64,000 nt of DNA from Coriaria nepalensis. Lineage: Eukaryota > Streptophyta > Magnoliopsida > Cucurbitales > Coriariaceae. The stretch covers positions 9,748,501 through 9,812,500 of the forward strand of contig CP114486.1 in assembly GCA_027186245.1 (NCBI GenBank). Direction: 5' to 3'. The first letter of the stretch is position 1, and each line of letters starts with the position of its first letter. The translations under genes and the position numbers were made by a program. The notes under the pieces were generated by a model. It saw only the letters and a program-made list of their open reading frames with translations. It had not been told where the DNA came from and searched no databases. Positions 22,943 to 34,519 of this stretch are shown piece after piece.

Positions 22943-24119
22943 TATTATTTTTTGGTTAAAAAAACAGTCACCAAGAATGTCATGGTCTCTGAGAAGGATA
23001 CCATTAAAAACAACTGGGTTTTGTTTCAGAGTTCTGCGAAACTAAGAAGAGCTAATTACAATCACCATATTTCTGCTAATGGCAACAAAATCATCAGTGA
23101 AGCTACGTGTTTTACACGTTTAGATTCATTCTTATTAAGTTTCATAATATCATGCGTACGTGTGTACGTCACGACCAAGAGATTGCACAGATTAATGCAT
23201 ACTACTAATTACTTCTCTCTCTTTTTTTCTTAATTTTTTTTTTCTCCTCTTTTAAATCACATAAAAATTCTACTGTTACTTTCACTTTCTGTCTGCCTAG
23301 TGTTGAAGGATGAAGATAATACATATACAAACAGATCATGCTAGATAGCTAGAAGCTAGCTCGTCCTTCTCCCTTTTCTCTTCTTCCATCTTCTTGTAGC
23401 TGTCCCTTCCATCTATTTTCATTAATTTCTAGCTTCTTCCCCTCCACATGGAACTCAATTATTTCTATATATATACACAAGCATGAAACACAAGTTTGAA
23501 TGAAGCTTTCAAGAGAAATCGCAAGACATAATAGTATATGAGGTTTTCCATAAGCTTCCTTGTTTTATCTAAGATTACTTAGTACAACTAATACTTTAAG
23601 AGGTTGCACATTGAACAGTGAAATCTACAATACAAACATGTTCTTCTTTCCCGCAAACCAACTTGGAACAAAAAGAAAACATTTAGAATATTCTAATCTA
23701 AATAACAAAGCTTGAAACTGTAATTGCAAAGTCATATGTTCGACCCAATTTCTTGGTGCTGGAACAACCAACTTATTTACTCCTGAACTTCATCAGAAAT
23801 AGAACACTCTTCTTTAGATTTTTCTTGAGGGCCTCTTTGACCGGTTGACAGAAGTAGCTATTACTAAGATACTAATTTTAATTTAGTATACATATTACTG
23901 GTTAAGACGGTATAAACATGTGCTTATAATTCAAAATTAATATATAATAAATTTAGTGATTATTTTTTTTATATAATAAAATTTTAAAATTTATATTTTG
24001 ATACTCGATATTATTTTAAATTTATATGTATATTTTTTTTTTACAGAACACATATAATAATTAATTCAATCATATATTATATATTGAGACTGATTCTGAT
24101 ACAAAAGTATATACAAATT
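22943..24119. other. Intergenic, AT-rich
   Basis: No gene identified. The 93-codon open frame at 22952-23233 has no motif. A near-palindromic AGCTAGAAGCTAGCT is at 23347-23361. Confidence 0.35.
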
Positions 24120-24440
24120 TAATTTTGTTTAGCCCAAATAATTGAGGCCCAAAAGACCATCAATGACCCATTCTTCCCAACCGAGTCTTATGGATGCAAT
24201 TTGACCGTTGAATCATTGCTTGATGGGTTATATCTCAACCGTCCAATATTGCTCGGTCACATAAATACCTCTTCTTCTCATATACAAGCAATTATGGTTT
24301 TTCGCCGTTTTGCTTGGTTGCTTTGCATGCTTTATCTTTTCTGTAAATCTGTTCTTGAGATTTAAGATTTTTTGCTTTTACTCTTTAATTTCTAGTTTGA
24401 TCTTTAGATCTTAGAAGTTGTGATTCTTTTATATATGGTG
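24120..24440 (+). promoter_or_regulatory. Promoter-like stretch without a following gene
   Basis: Contains two GGCCCA-type (site II-like) elements near 24145-24154, a TATA-like CATAAATACC at 24260-24269, and a T/C-rich leader-like sequence after it. This resembles promoters of plant housekeeping genes. No start codon with a sustained open frame follows, so it may be a truncated or captured promoter. Confidence 0.25.
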
Positions 24441-25429
24441 AAAATTGCTAATTGTGAGTATTTAGATCTAAGAATGTGATTGTTGTACTGTGTAGAGTGT
24501 GTTCATGTGATTAAGTGCTGTAATATGGATAATCTTATTATAACATAAACAACATAATTTCCATGATTTGCTCCATCAACTTCTCACATGGCAAAATCAT
24601 ACCCAATGTGATAGGAGTACCTAGGCCCCTGGTTTGTAGTTGTTTAGCATTATCTCCGACCCGTAATATGGTTGAATGGCTAATTCTTTTTTGTTCATGG
24701 GCCTATTCTTTTTCTCCTTCCTCCCCAGACAATAGGTGAAGATGCTTTTCTATGCCCGAGGCAAGAACATTGGCTATGAATCAATGGTCCTTTAACCAGG
24801 GATACATGTCCATATATGAACGAAATGATGAACTAAACAAGGGTTATCTCCCTCTAGTGGCGGATTCCCCACACCAATCCTAGAGAAGAGGAAGGACTCA
24901 ATATGAGGTGAGTTGACTGTAGCGCATTACTTGATGCCATTGGGTCAACTACATTTAGTGAAGTGGAAGCTGACCCATCAATGACGCTATCGAAAACCCG
25001 AATTAGGCACATCAATAATTTTACCGCATCAATATTATAATACGGGGTTCTTCCAAAAATATGGCCAACAATCAATGAATATTCTAATCAATTTGGGGAA
25101 AATATTATCCATTTGAACTTGAATATAGTTAATGTTGCACATGAATCGGGTGCCCATATTGAACCTACTCATCAAGATACCGAAGTATGATTTAAAGAGT
25201 GTGATGCAACTCATCAGGGAAACAAATGTTTGAAGAGTGGAGTAAAGTAAGAAAGCCAACATGTAGGGGACGAAAGGCGGTCCATCCGAATTACATGGAT
25301 TATATGAATACCTAATGTTCATTTATAATAAAGGATGTAGAATGCATATCAACATGTAGTATATAGGTTTCTTTATTTTTGTAGCATTAGATTATGACAT
25401 TTCAACTTGCCGATTTCTTTAACGCCAAC
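24441..25429. other. Unidentified sequence with minus-strand open frames
   Basis: Two overlapping minus-strand open frames (25322-25035 and 25075-24854) together suggest decayed coding sequence. They do not match a family I can recognise, and the plus strand is interrupted by stops. GC content is higher than in the neighbouring intergenic DNA, in keeping with an old coding fragment. Confidence 0.3.
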
Positions 25430-25946
25430 TAATGACAATGAAACCTATTGGAAAAATTTCTCAGCAATTAAGCATGCACATAATTAAAAAAGGACACAAG
25501 AAATTTATCGTGGTTTGTATACGAGATCAAATCGATCAAAATAAACTATATCCACTTGAGCTCCGGAATCCAAGAGTCTTGTTTACACTAGTGATAGAGT
25601 TCGGTACATACATACTTCTAATCCCTAGATCTGCTACAATACATGCTTAATTTTCAAACAATCACATATTCAACCATAGGAAAGACTTAAACCCAAATTT
25701 CGGAGCTAAGAGAATACATCAAAGCGAACTACTGAAATCAAACCATGAATCAAGTAGGGAGATTAAGAAAGATGAGAAAACCGAGAGATCAAGAGATCAA
25801 GCTACCATAATCAATGGAGTCCGGGAGATGTAGATCATCGTTTTTGCAAGAGGAGGGATCGCGAAAAAACCCATCGGGCTATAATGGAATCCAAATGAAA
25901 ACCCATTGGTCCAACCAATTTTGGTCTCTCATTTAAACCAGCGACA
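25430..25946 (-). repeat. 3' LTR of the interrupted copia element
   Basis: The region 25675-25946 matches 31185-31522 with substitutions and an indel. The start (25946) is fixed by the purine tract and TG; the other end is approximate. It contains a minus-strand segment with an ACCACGATAAATTT-like motif. Confidence 0.6.
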
Positions 25947-27299
25947 ATCTCCACCTTGAGTCTGAAATAGATCTATCACCATACCTCAACGAGTCATTCT
26001 CGAAAGTCCCTAATCGCCCAATTTTTATGTGTCACCCCATATGTAACAAATTCAAGCTTGAATTTCATTACGGTAACAACCTTAGTCCCCATATTCAAAG
26101 GATTCTCCACCGTAGGATCTTTAGAAATGTGTATGGTATCCAAAGCAATAACATCATGACCAAAATGATATTTTACATCTACATGTTTTATCTGTTTGTA
26201 GTGTACCAGATTATTACCTAAGTGGATTGCACTTTGACTATCTGAGTAAACCATACATTTACCATCCATAATACCTGTAATGCTTGCCCTACTAGCTGTT
26301 TAGTTTATCAAATACTTTTCTAGGGAAACATATACAGCTAGTAGGTGTCTTCCTTTTCTTGTTTTTATAAAAATTTTGTTCCTTAAAATTAATTTTACTT
26401 TCAAAAGCGGTTTGAAGGATATATATAATAATTTGAAAATACTGCGGAAGTCTTTGTCATAGAAAACTAATCCCAAAATTTTTTAAATACTTTATTCTTT
26501 ATTTGAATATACATATACGTACATATACATATGAAGTGTCAATTTTTCAAACTCATTGCTTTTAGAGGTCGGGTCTCATAAGTACAATCTCACGGACTGA
26601 TAGCCTTCATTCGCTTGTTCCTTAGCTTACCCCTTTACCTTTGTAATTTTCTACAACACAAGGTAGACATCTATGAACTAGAAGCTCAGTAAGGATAGTG
26701 TCATACTCATATCACTATTCTTTTTTATGACTATTGTGAGTTAGTGCTTTTATGACCTATATCTAACGTGCATAAATTTCTATCATTCTACACACTTGGG
26801 CCTTGAGAATGCTACCATCGGCATGTTAACTGATATTTAATCAGCAGTCCGCTTATGACTATTACAACGATCCGCTTATAACATTTTCTTTAATATTATT
26901 TAGGGTCCTTTATAATCGACAAACGATCCTTCTTTTGACCCGGTAACACCTCACTTTAATGTTATGCATGCTTATGCTTCTTATTTATTTTAACATAACA
27001 TTAACTTTTAGAAATATGAACATATGCACTTAATGTTTAAATTTTGTACTATCATCAAACCATCCTGCTATATTATGTTCATTTTAGTTATAATTCTTAT
27101 TTCTATCATGGTAATCATAATATTTCACTTCTACTTAGCATGCTATAATTATAATCTTAATGCATACATAACCAAGTCATCATGCTTAATAATTAATATT
27201 ATTCTTAATTAATATAATTATAATCATAATAATAAACAAACAATATCCGGATGTTGCAGTGAGACTATACTTACTAAGGTTGGTTGACCGGAGATTTTG

Positions 27300-27475
27300 A
27301 CTTTTATCTTTCTCTCTTTCCTTTCTTTCCCTTCCTTTCCTTTCCCTCCTTTTTCCTTTCCTCTCTTTCTTTCCCTCTCTTTCCTTTCTCTCCTTTTTCC
27401 TTTCCTCTCTTTCTTGCCTTTTTTTCCTTTCCCTCACTTTCCCTTTTCTCTTCCACCGTTAACTTACTTCTTCAT
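27300..27475 (+). repeat. CT-rich low-complexity tract
   Basis: Irregular repeats of CTTTCCTTTCC-like words within the solo LTR. The long open frames here on both strands (Ser/Phe/Pro or Arg/Lys/Glu) result from the bias. Confidence 0.85.
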
Positions 27476-27638
27476 TCCCTTATAGCATGAAGCCTTTTTA
27501 TAGCAAGAGTTATCTCATGCTAATGTTGCCACTTGCATGCCACTAAGCATATGTGCATGCTAACTGAATGACACTTACTTGATGACTAACTAAACATAAT
27601 GCTTATGTTGCCAAATGGGCATTAACGTGGAGCTTCAA

Positions 27639-27640
<2 letters not shown>

Positions 27641-27676
<36 letters not shown>
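27641..27676 (+). repeat. TTA trinucleotide microsatellite
   Basis: About twelve uninterrupted TTA units inside the solo LTR, likely variable in length between individuals. Confidence 0.9.
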
Positions 27677-27678
<2 letters not shown>

Positions 27679-30600
27679 TAAACTTAAGCCCCTATTAAGT
27701 TTTAAAATTTATAAAAATATATCCTACTATTTCTATCATTAAAATTTGGTATATGTGGGAATTAGAATTTACTAATGAGTCAAATTTTAAATTTATTTTC
27801 TCCTTATTATGCCTAGTCTAGAAATATTGGGGGATTACAATACATGCTTCCCTAAGCAGGCCTTGTAGAAAAAGTGCCTCCTCGAATGCATCCGTCATGA
27901 CCACATATTCTGCCTCCGTCGATGAGAGAGCCACTAATGGTTATAGTTTGGTCTTCCAACTAACACAGTTTCCGCCTAAGAGAAATTGGTATGAGATGGT
28001 TGATTTTCAAGAATCTTGATCACCTGCAAAATCACTATCTATAAAACCAGCTAAACTCAAAGAGTTAGAATCATGAAGATGTAAACCCAAACTAAAAGGG
28101 CTAGTGACATATCTCAAGCACCACTTTAATGTTTTCCAATGTACTAAATCAAATTTGACATAAACATGCTTAATAAAGAGATTGAAAAAGACAAATCTAG
28201 ACAAGTACTAATCATAAAATACAAAATAGATCCTATGGCATTGAAATAGGGAATGTGCTATATTTTCGCTAATTTAGAATCGGTTTTAGGGCTATGTTTC
28301 TTACTTAGGGAAAAATGATTTGCTAATGATAGGGAACCCGGTTTGCAACCTTCCACCTTAAATTGAACTCTTTGTTTCTTAAAGTATGACTCTTGATTCA
28401 ATTTTAGAAAGTTGTTTTTTCTATCTCTAATAATTTCCATTCCTAGGATTTTATTTGCATGTCCTAAGTCTTTCATATCAAATTTTAGACTTAACTTTTG
28501 CTTGAGTTTATGTGACTTAGTTTGTGATTTACTTAATAGAAGCATGTCATCTACATAAATCATCAAATAAGTGTATAACAAAATTTTCACATGCAAAAGT
28601 TTCACTACAAATGAGTCAAACATAATATATCATTATTGTGGTGATTATTTCAAACCATACAATGATTTTTTTAATAAAAAAACATGCTCGAGGTATTTTT
28701 TAGCAACATAACCGAGAGGTTGACTCATATACAATGTCTCATCTAATTCACTATGCAAAAATATTGTTTTACATCCATTTGTTTTAACTCAAGGTTATAA
28801 AAAGTACTAGTGCTAAGAGTTGGTGAGAACATTTCACTAAAATCCACTCCTTCCCTTTCTGTGAACTTCTTAACTACAAGTCTTGCCTTAAATCTAGAAG
28901 GGTTAAAATTTATACATTTTTTTTACTTTTTAGATCCACCTACAATTAAAGAGCCTTTGTTTTTTCGGTCTTGGAACAAGTAGCCACAATTTGTTGGTAT
29001 TGAGTGATCCATATCATCATCCATGACATCCACCCACTTCTTCTTTTTACCGAGGATTCCATTTCCTCATCAAAGCTTGACGGTTCATTTCCTTAAACCT
29101 TAACACATTCAACCAAAGCAATATAGATAAGATTCGCATATGAATATCTAGGGTTAGGTTTTATCAACCTCATTTCTCGGTCTCTTACTAATTGGTAACC
29201 GGCTACTGAATCATGATTTGACTCATATAGAGTCTTTGTAGTATCTAGTTCTTAATCCGGCTTATTAGGTATGCCAAACACATGGTCATATAGTGCCAGA
29301 TCATCAAGACGGGTGCCCTCTTCCGACTGTCTAGTTTGGACAATAGTGTTTGCATTCTCCATCTCTATAGGAGAACTCATTCCTAAGGAGGAAGTACATG
29401 TATCAATGTTAATAGACTTGCATGGAAATATAGATTCATTAAAAATGAAATCTCTACTAATAATAACACTTATTCCAACAGTCTCATTATCCCACAACCT
29501 AAACCCCTTAGTACCTTATTCATATCCAAAGAATATATACTTTTGAGATCTAGGATCAAACTTACTATCTCTTTTATGTGCATAAGTCGCACATCTAAAA
29601 GACCTTAAGTGTTCTAGACTAGATCTCCTACTTGACCACACTTCTTCCAGACACTTAAAATCTAGAACGGTTGATGAATTCTTATTCACTAAGGAGGTGG
29701 TGGTCTTAACCGCTTCTTCGCAAAACCCTTTAGGAAGACCCGATTTGTTTGAGGAGTTTTAGATATCGTCCTATGTGTAGTAATCCCACTCTCCCTATAA
29801 AAATTGTCAAACATAGCATTGCAAAACTTGAAGATCATTATCTGTCTTAAGATTTTCAACCATTTTATTTATTTGGTTTTCAACTATGACCTTCCACTCT
29901 TTAAACTTATCAAAGATTTCATCCTTCTACTTCAATAAGATAACTCACACTTTTCTTCTCAAGTCATCAACAATGGACAAAAAATATATATTACCATCGT
30001 GGAATTGAACTCTTTTGAGACCCCACAAGTCAGCGTGCAAGTACTCTAAACTATCCCTAAGTAAGTGAATTCCCTTATGCAAACTTAGCAAAGTAATAGA
30101 ATCTACCAAAGTATTATCACTTACTTAGCACTTCCAAGCCTTTTTGGCTCATATGCCCAAGCCTAAGGTGTCACTTTTCTGTCACATATTGATTAGTAGA
30201 AATAAGTGAAAAATTGAAACTAGCATAATAAAGTAATAAGCACAAAGAATGTAAAGACCATGTTTCTTAACACCCTTGAGCAATGGGTCTTCCATTTTTA
30301 GAAAAATCAACATACCATTTTCTATCATATATGAGCAACCACCTTCATCTAAGATTCCTAGAGATATTAGGTTCTGTTTTTTGGTCCAGAATGTATCTAA
30401 CTTTGGATATCGTAATATCCCTAAGATCATATAAGTTTGGTTGTTTCCCATGAAAACTGTACAACTTGCTAGTTAGGCCCATGTGGAATGTACAACTGGA
30501 ATTCAAGATCTAATCAGTCACAATAATATATTGTGAAATGTTTAGGAACTCGAAAATGCAAGTTGCATTAACCTCAGTTCCTTCATGATTTCCTTGAGAT

Positions 30601-31179
30601 AGTCTTTTGTTGTTATTTTTCAAAATATTACAGTTCTTTTTTAAATGATAGAGTTTATTACAATGATAACACTTCCAATTTCTTTATTATTGTTCCTTTT
30701 AACTTACTTTTTTTTTCTTAGGATTTCTATTAAATTGACTAGAATCCTTCTTTTCATATTTTTCTTTAACCAACAAGTTTATATTGGTTCTCTTACTTAT
30801 TTTTAATTCCAATTCTCTACCTTTCAGTCCTGCTACAACTAAGTCAAGTTTAGGTTCATCACCCCTATACTTCAATGCATTCTTAACTACTATAGAGTCA
30901 TCTGAATGGATTAAAATAATATCATGACTTAACTAAAATCATCTAATGTTTGAATGGTTCCCTGTAAAGTAAGTTTATTTTCAAAAAATTATCTAAGTGG
31001 TCATCTAAATTTTTCTACATGTTCATTTTCCAATTAAAAAAAGTGTCATTTAGATATGTTAAATTATGTGCATATTGAGTAGCATAAAGTGAAAGATGAA
31101 AGACTTAAACTCATATTTCGTATTACGTTGTTCGTATTAAACCCAGATGAAAGACTTATAGTAGCATAGTGGTTCAACC

Positions 31180-31522
31180 ATATGAAAGACTTAAATCCAG
31201 ATTTCGTAGCTAAGAGAGTACATCAAAGCAAACTACTGAAATCAAACATGAATCAAGTAGAAAGATTAAAAAAGATGAGTAAATCAAGAGATCAAGAGGT
31301 CAAACCACCGGAATTAATGGAGTCCATAAGATGCCGATCGCTGTTTTAGCAAGAGAAAGGAGAGCGGCCGTTTGGCCTAGAAGAGAGAAGGAGCGCTCTA
31401 ACCTCTATCCAGGTTATAATAATATATGTACAAATCTGATTTCTCTAACCAAAACCTGTTGGGTAACCTTAAAGGTAACACATTGGCCAACCAATTTTGG
31501 GCTCACATTTAAACCAACGACA
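31180..31522 (-). repeat. 5' LTR of the interrupted copia element
   Basis: Matches the 3' LTR (25675-25946). A 16-base segment, TTTTGGGCTCACATTT, is present inside the LTR start (31495-31510) and again just outside it (31530-31545), so the LTR border may have been partly duplicated. No tRNA-Met primer site was recognised next to its inner end. Similar GAAAGACTTAAA-like words recur at 31100, 31145 and 31180, suggesting rearrangement there. Confidence 0.6.
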
Positions 31523-31577
31523 GTGATTTTTTGGGCTCACATTTGTTATATTCATATATACAACTTATTGTAAAATA

Positions 31578-33388
31578 TCATTTCAGCCGTGCTTTTTTAT
31601 TTAGACTACCTAATTTCACACGACCTTTATTAGAGAGCTTTATTCCTCTGTGACGCCTAAGCATCTGCCACCAATGCACCTTCTTCTTATGTCCACGTGG
31701 CCCCTGTCCCATCCCTCGGATCTTACCATCCACTGACGGCCTCGATTTTTTTGACTTCCAAACATGCCGCAACATCCTTCTCGCTAGAGCGTTGAAATGC
31801 CCCACCGGCTGCTTATGTGGCATGCTCTTGACCAATGATTTCTTTTGCTTATTATTCTCATCACTATAAAAATTCTCCTTTGCCTTTTTAGTTCCAAATA
31901 GTTTCCCTACCTGCTTCCACACCGTATCATCACGATGGTGGTGGTAGTGGTGGTGGTGGTGGTGATGAAAGATAAAGCCGAGCTTATTCTTAAATCTTCT
32001 CAACCGTCCGATTGGTTTCTTACAAGATTTTTGTGTTTTGGTGGGATCCACATTCCCATGTTCTCTGTTGTGAGTAGTCGAAATGCTACGCAGGCTACTC
32101 TTATCAGAGAAAGAAATTTTACAGCCCTCGTCTACAAATCTGCTTGATGTGGGACCCTCGCTTTTACAACTACTGGACCCGGCCCCACTGTGTTCAGTCG
32201 TCCAACTGGAAGAAGAAGAAGACTCTGATCTTGATGAGCTGGCTTTTTCAAATCTTTGCTGACTTGGCAGAACGATCTTATTACGTGGGCCAAGATGAGT
32301 CCTCCTATAAGGGGGATCTACCAAAATGGGCCGCAGATTGTTATTGGGCCGCTCTCCTTTCCTGGCCACCTCATTTTTTTGTTTTTTCTTATTTTCAGCT
32401 GGGTTTGATTTCATTGGTAAATGGGCCATATTATGGCCTATTACAGGTGCAATGGAAGAATCATCCTGACATGAAGGAACCCGTAATCCATGTACAAAAT
32501 CTGGAGACTGGAAGATGGGCTTCAATTGCTGTCCCAAAATGGGCTTCAAACTTGGGCTCTGTATGGGCTTCTTGGAAACTCCACTTTCTGCTGCAGCCGA
32601 ACCATACTGTCCTCTAGTTATACTGCTACAAGGTTGCATAATAGCTGAAAGGTGAGATTCAATTCGTTGGATTGATGCAGAGATGTCAATTGAGAAATCA
32701 CTATTTTTACCCTCCTTTTGCTTCTTCAACTCCCTATGATTCTTGAGATTATGTTGAACTTGAGCTGGTGTAGCAGTAGGCCAAGTTCTTACATTGCTGG
32801 CCATGCTTGAATTTAGGCTCACATTAGAAACAGGAGATTTGGCAAGCATACCAAAGTGATTAGACCCCAACATCTACAAATGAGAGTGTAGTGGAGTTTG
32901 CAAGCTCAGAGAAATCTTTCCATTGGTAATATTGGGGGAAAAAAATTAATATCACATTAAAAATAATTTTTGTTGTCTATGATAGATCGATATATCTTAC
33001 ACATATATAATGTTGTTATGACATATATAATGTTGTTATGACATATGTAGCACGAAACTAGCATATACGGTTAAGAAAAATTGGTTCACTATAAACACGG
33101 CTCATCCAAAAATTTATCCCAATTAAACATACCTTGGATTGGGTTACAAAAGCCTTAGTTGTAGCATCATCCAGCATGTTCTTTAACAGTGATTTTGCTC
33201 TCTCATTCAACTGGGGAACAAAACGCAAGATTTTAAAGCCATTTCGATAAATAATAGTTGAGATGAAATTGAAAAAATGGTATGAAAAAGGAGGGTTTAG
33301 GGTTTACAATTTGTTGAGAAGGATCGAGAAGAAGTCTATATAATTGTCTCAAGGCTTTTAAATCTTTTTCTACTTGTTCAACGTCCAT
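31578..33388 (-). CDS. Plant-specific protein of unknown function, His-tract (484 aa)
   Basis: Three coding exons, 33388-33308, 33210-33133 and 32873-31578, all joined at phase 0 with GT-AG introns; the total is 485 codons with the stop. The start ATG (MDVEQVEKDLKALRQLY) follows a spliced leader. The N-terminus (residues 1-53) is predicted helical. The rest is basic and low in complexity: a Ser-rich stretch at about 265-276, a His tract with one Tyr at about 356-366, and a Lys/Arg-rich C-terminus (about 385-484), which would suit a nuclear or nucleic-acid-associated protein, though this is inference. No known domain or catalytic motif is seen. From memory it resembles plant proteins annotated as KOKOPELLI-like, but I am not sure. 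A copia LTR begins 55 bp after the stop codon. Confidence 0.85.
33002..33045. repeat. 20-bp tandem repeat (2 copies)
   Basis: ACATATATAATGTTGTTATG occurs twice in direct succession in the intron between the second and third coding exons of the 484-aa protein gene. Confidence 0.8.
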
Positions 33389-34140
33389 CTTTACCACAAC
33401 ACATCAAAGCTTCTATACTGACCTGACAAAACCCTCCACGTCTTATACTAAATAGTGATTATATAGACAGAATACAAGATCTGTATCAAGTAGAAGAAGA
33501 CTAATACTATCACTCACATTCATGATCTTCAGAAACTATGAATTATAAAAAAATGAGTATCGCACAATTAATAAGATTGGAAGCTCACTTTTTAATCTTG
33601 GATAATGGATCCAATTCCCTTCTCAGAGAGAGAGAGACGACAGATAATTTAAATGTTCAACCGGGAACGAAAAGTTGGAATCACCTATCAGATCTAAAAC
33701 AAGAGCATAAGATCAGCAACAGATATACAATGAACAAAGGAATTAAACAAGGAAAAACTTGAACAATTGACACAAAAAGCATTAAACAGTACAAGCAGAT
33801 CACTTACCCGGATTCGAGCACTAAGGAAAACAGAGAGAAAGAGAGACAGGGGGCGAGATCTGATGCGGAGGAAGAGAGAGAGAAAGGGAGAAACAGTTTC
33901 TTCAGGCTACCAATGCGGGCAGGTAGTAGAGAGTCTTCATTCTCGAATGCATAAATAGACGCACCGATGACTTACCGCAAGTGGATGCAGTGGCTGCCTT
34001 CCTCCATGGGCAAAACGGAGAGGAATAGGAAATCGAGAATTTAGAAAGGGAGGGAAGGAATGTGGAATGAGAAGAAAGAAAATATAAAGAGAAATAAATA
34101 TGAAAATATGAAGTAGCGGTTTCCAACTGCTAATTGTTAG
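33389..34140 (-). promoter_or_regulatory. 5' leader and promoter region of the 484-aa protein gene
   Basis: On the minus strand a leader exon ends at 33808 with donor CCGG/GTAAGTG. It can splice to an acceptor TTTTGTCAG at 33425-33423, leaving 34 bases of leader before the ATG at 33388. A second strong donor, TTGCG/GTAAGTC, ends at about 33977, after a pyrimidine-rich stretch and an in-context ATG, so an alternative first exon is possible. The leader is CT-rich (GA-rich on the plus strand). Confidence 0.5.
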
Positions 34141-34519
34141 TTAACTATAGATTAGTCCTTGTACTAATGAAACATAAAAGTTCTCCCCTGGACGGACTAT
34201 CCCAAATTGAAATATAAACCACATGGTTAGGCCTTTTGACTTCTTTCTGTCAAAACCCAACTGAATCCAGCAATCATGTGTGGCTGTACCCGCCACATAG
34301 GAGGTAATTAAGAATGAGATTTTGGCAAAATCATACACAAGTTATTAAAATAGACCAGACTGATGGGCCGAACTGTGGTCAGTACTTCGGCCTGCTCAAA
34401 CACGGTCTAGCCCATTTTAAATGAGTTTGTGTTCGGACAAAATATTAAATACATCATGATAATAGAGTAGCCCCCGCTTAGGCTCAACCAAAGCCCAGGC
34501 TAGGACTACCCCTCCCCCT
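34141..34519. other. Intergenic, no gene seen
   Basis: Separates the promoter of the 484-aa gene from the copia fragment. Only short open frames without motifs. Confidence 0.4.

Larger units (their letters stand above)
26276..27839 (-). repeat. Solo LTR (gypsy-type, 1564 bp)
   Basis: The minus strand starts TGTAATCCCCC and ends GCATTACA, so the termini are TGTAAT...ATTACA, a 6-bp inverted pair. It is flanked by 5-bp direct repeats atacc (26271-26275) and ataca (27840-27844), identical at four of five bases. No internal retroelement genes are present, so this is a solo LTR left by recombination between the two LTRs of a full element. The TGTAAT(C)CCCC start is typical of several plant gypsy LTRs. 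It contains a CT-rich tract and a TTA microsatellite. Confidence 0.8.
25947..31080 (-). pseudogene. copia gag-pol polyprotein remnant
   Basis: Domains along the minus strand: gag CCHC knuckle at about 30690-30650 (KCYHCNKLYHLKKNC, spacing CX2CX4HX4C kept); pre-integrase region (30451-30120) with ISLGILDEGG and a degraded LRLGHMS motif; integrase core (about 30100-29560); linker (29497-29252); reverse transcriptase (about 29000-28258) with YVDDMLLLSK near 28550; and RNase H, split as 28204-27845 (SDFAGDQDS, then STEAEYVVMTDAFEEALF) and 26269-25994 (YSDSQSAIHLGNN, KHVDVKYHF). The two RNase H halves join in frame when the solo LTR and one target copy are ignored. Stops elsewhere make it inactive. 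Confidence 0.8.
25430..31522 (-). mobile_element. Ty1/copia LTR retrotransposon, interrupted by a solo LTR
   Basis: The two ends carry related LTRs. The 5' LTR starts TGTCGTTGG at 31522 and the 3' LTR starts TGTCGCTGG at 25946; both are followed by TTTAAATG(T/A)GAG. A purine tract (CAAGGTGGAGAT, minus strand) lies just before the 3' LTR. Between them, in order on the minus strand, are gag with an intact CCHC knuckle, a protease/linker region, integrase, reverse transcriptase and RNase H. A gypsy-type solo LTR (26276-27839) sits in RNase H. Outer LTR ends are less clear: no target-site pair was found and the low edge at 25430 is approximate. The element ends 55 bp from the stop codon of the gene at 31578. 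Confidence 0.75.

Noticed and set aside
27186..27490. Lys/Arg/Glu-rich and Ser/Phe/Pro-rich open frames
   Set aside because: Low-complexity CT tract inside a solo LTR; open on both strands because of sequence bias.
31935..31975. GGT/GTG microsatellite as an independent repeat
   Set aside because: On the minus strand it encodes the His tract of the 484-residue protein, so it is coding sequence.
32144..32617. A 157-codon open frame on the plus strand
   Set aside because: It lies antisense to the long third exon of the 484-residue protein gene and has no motif or splice support. The exon on the minus strand explains it.
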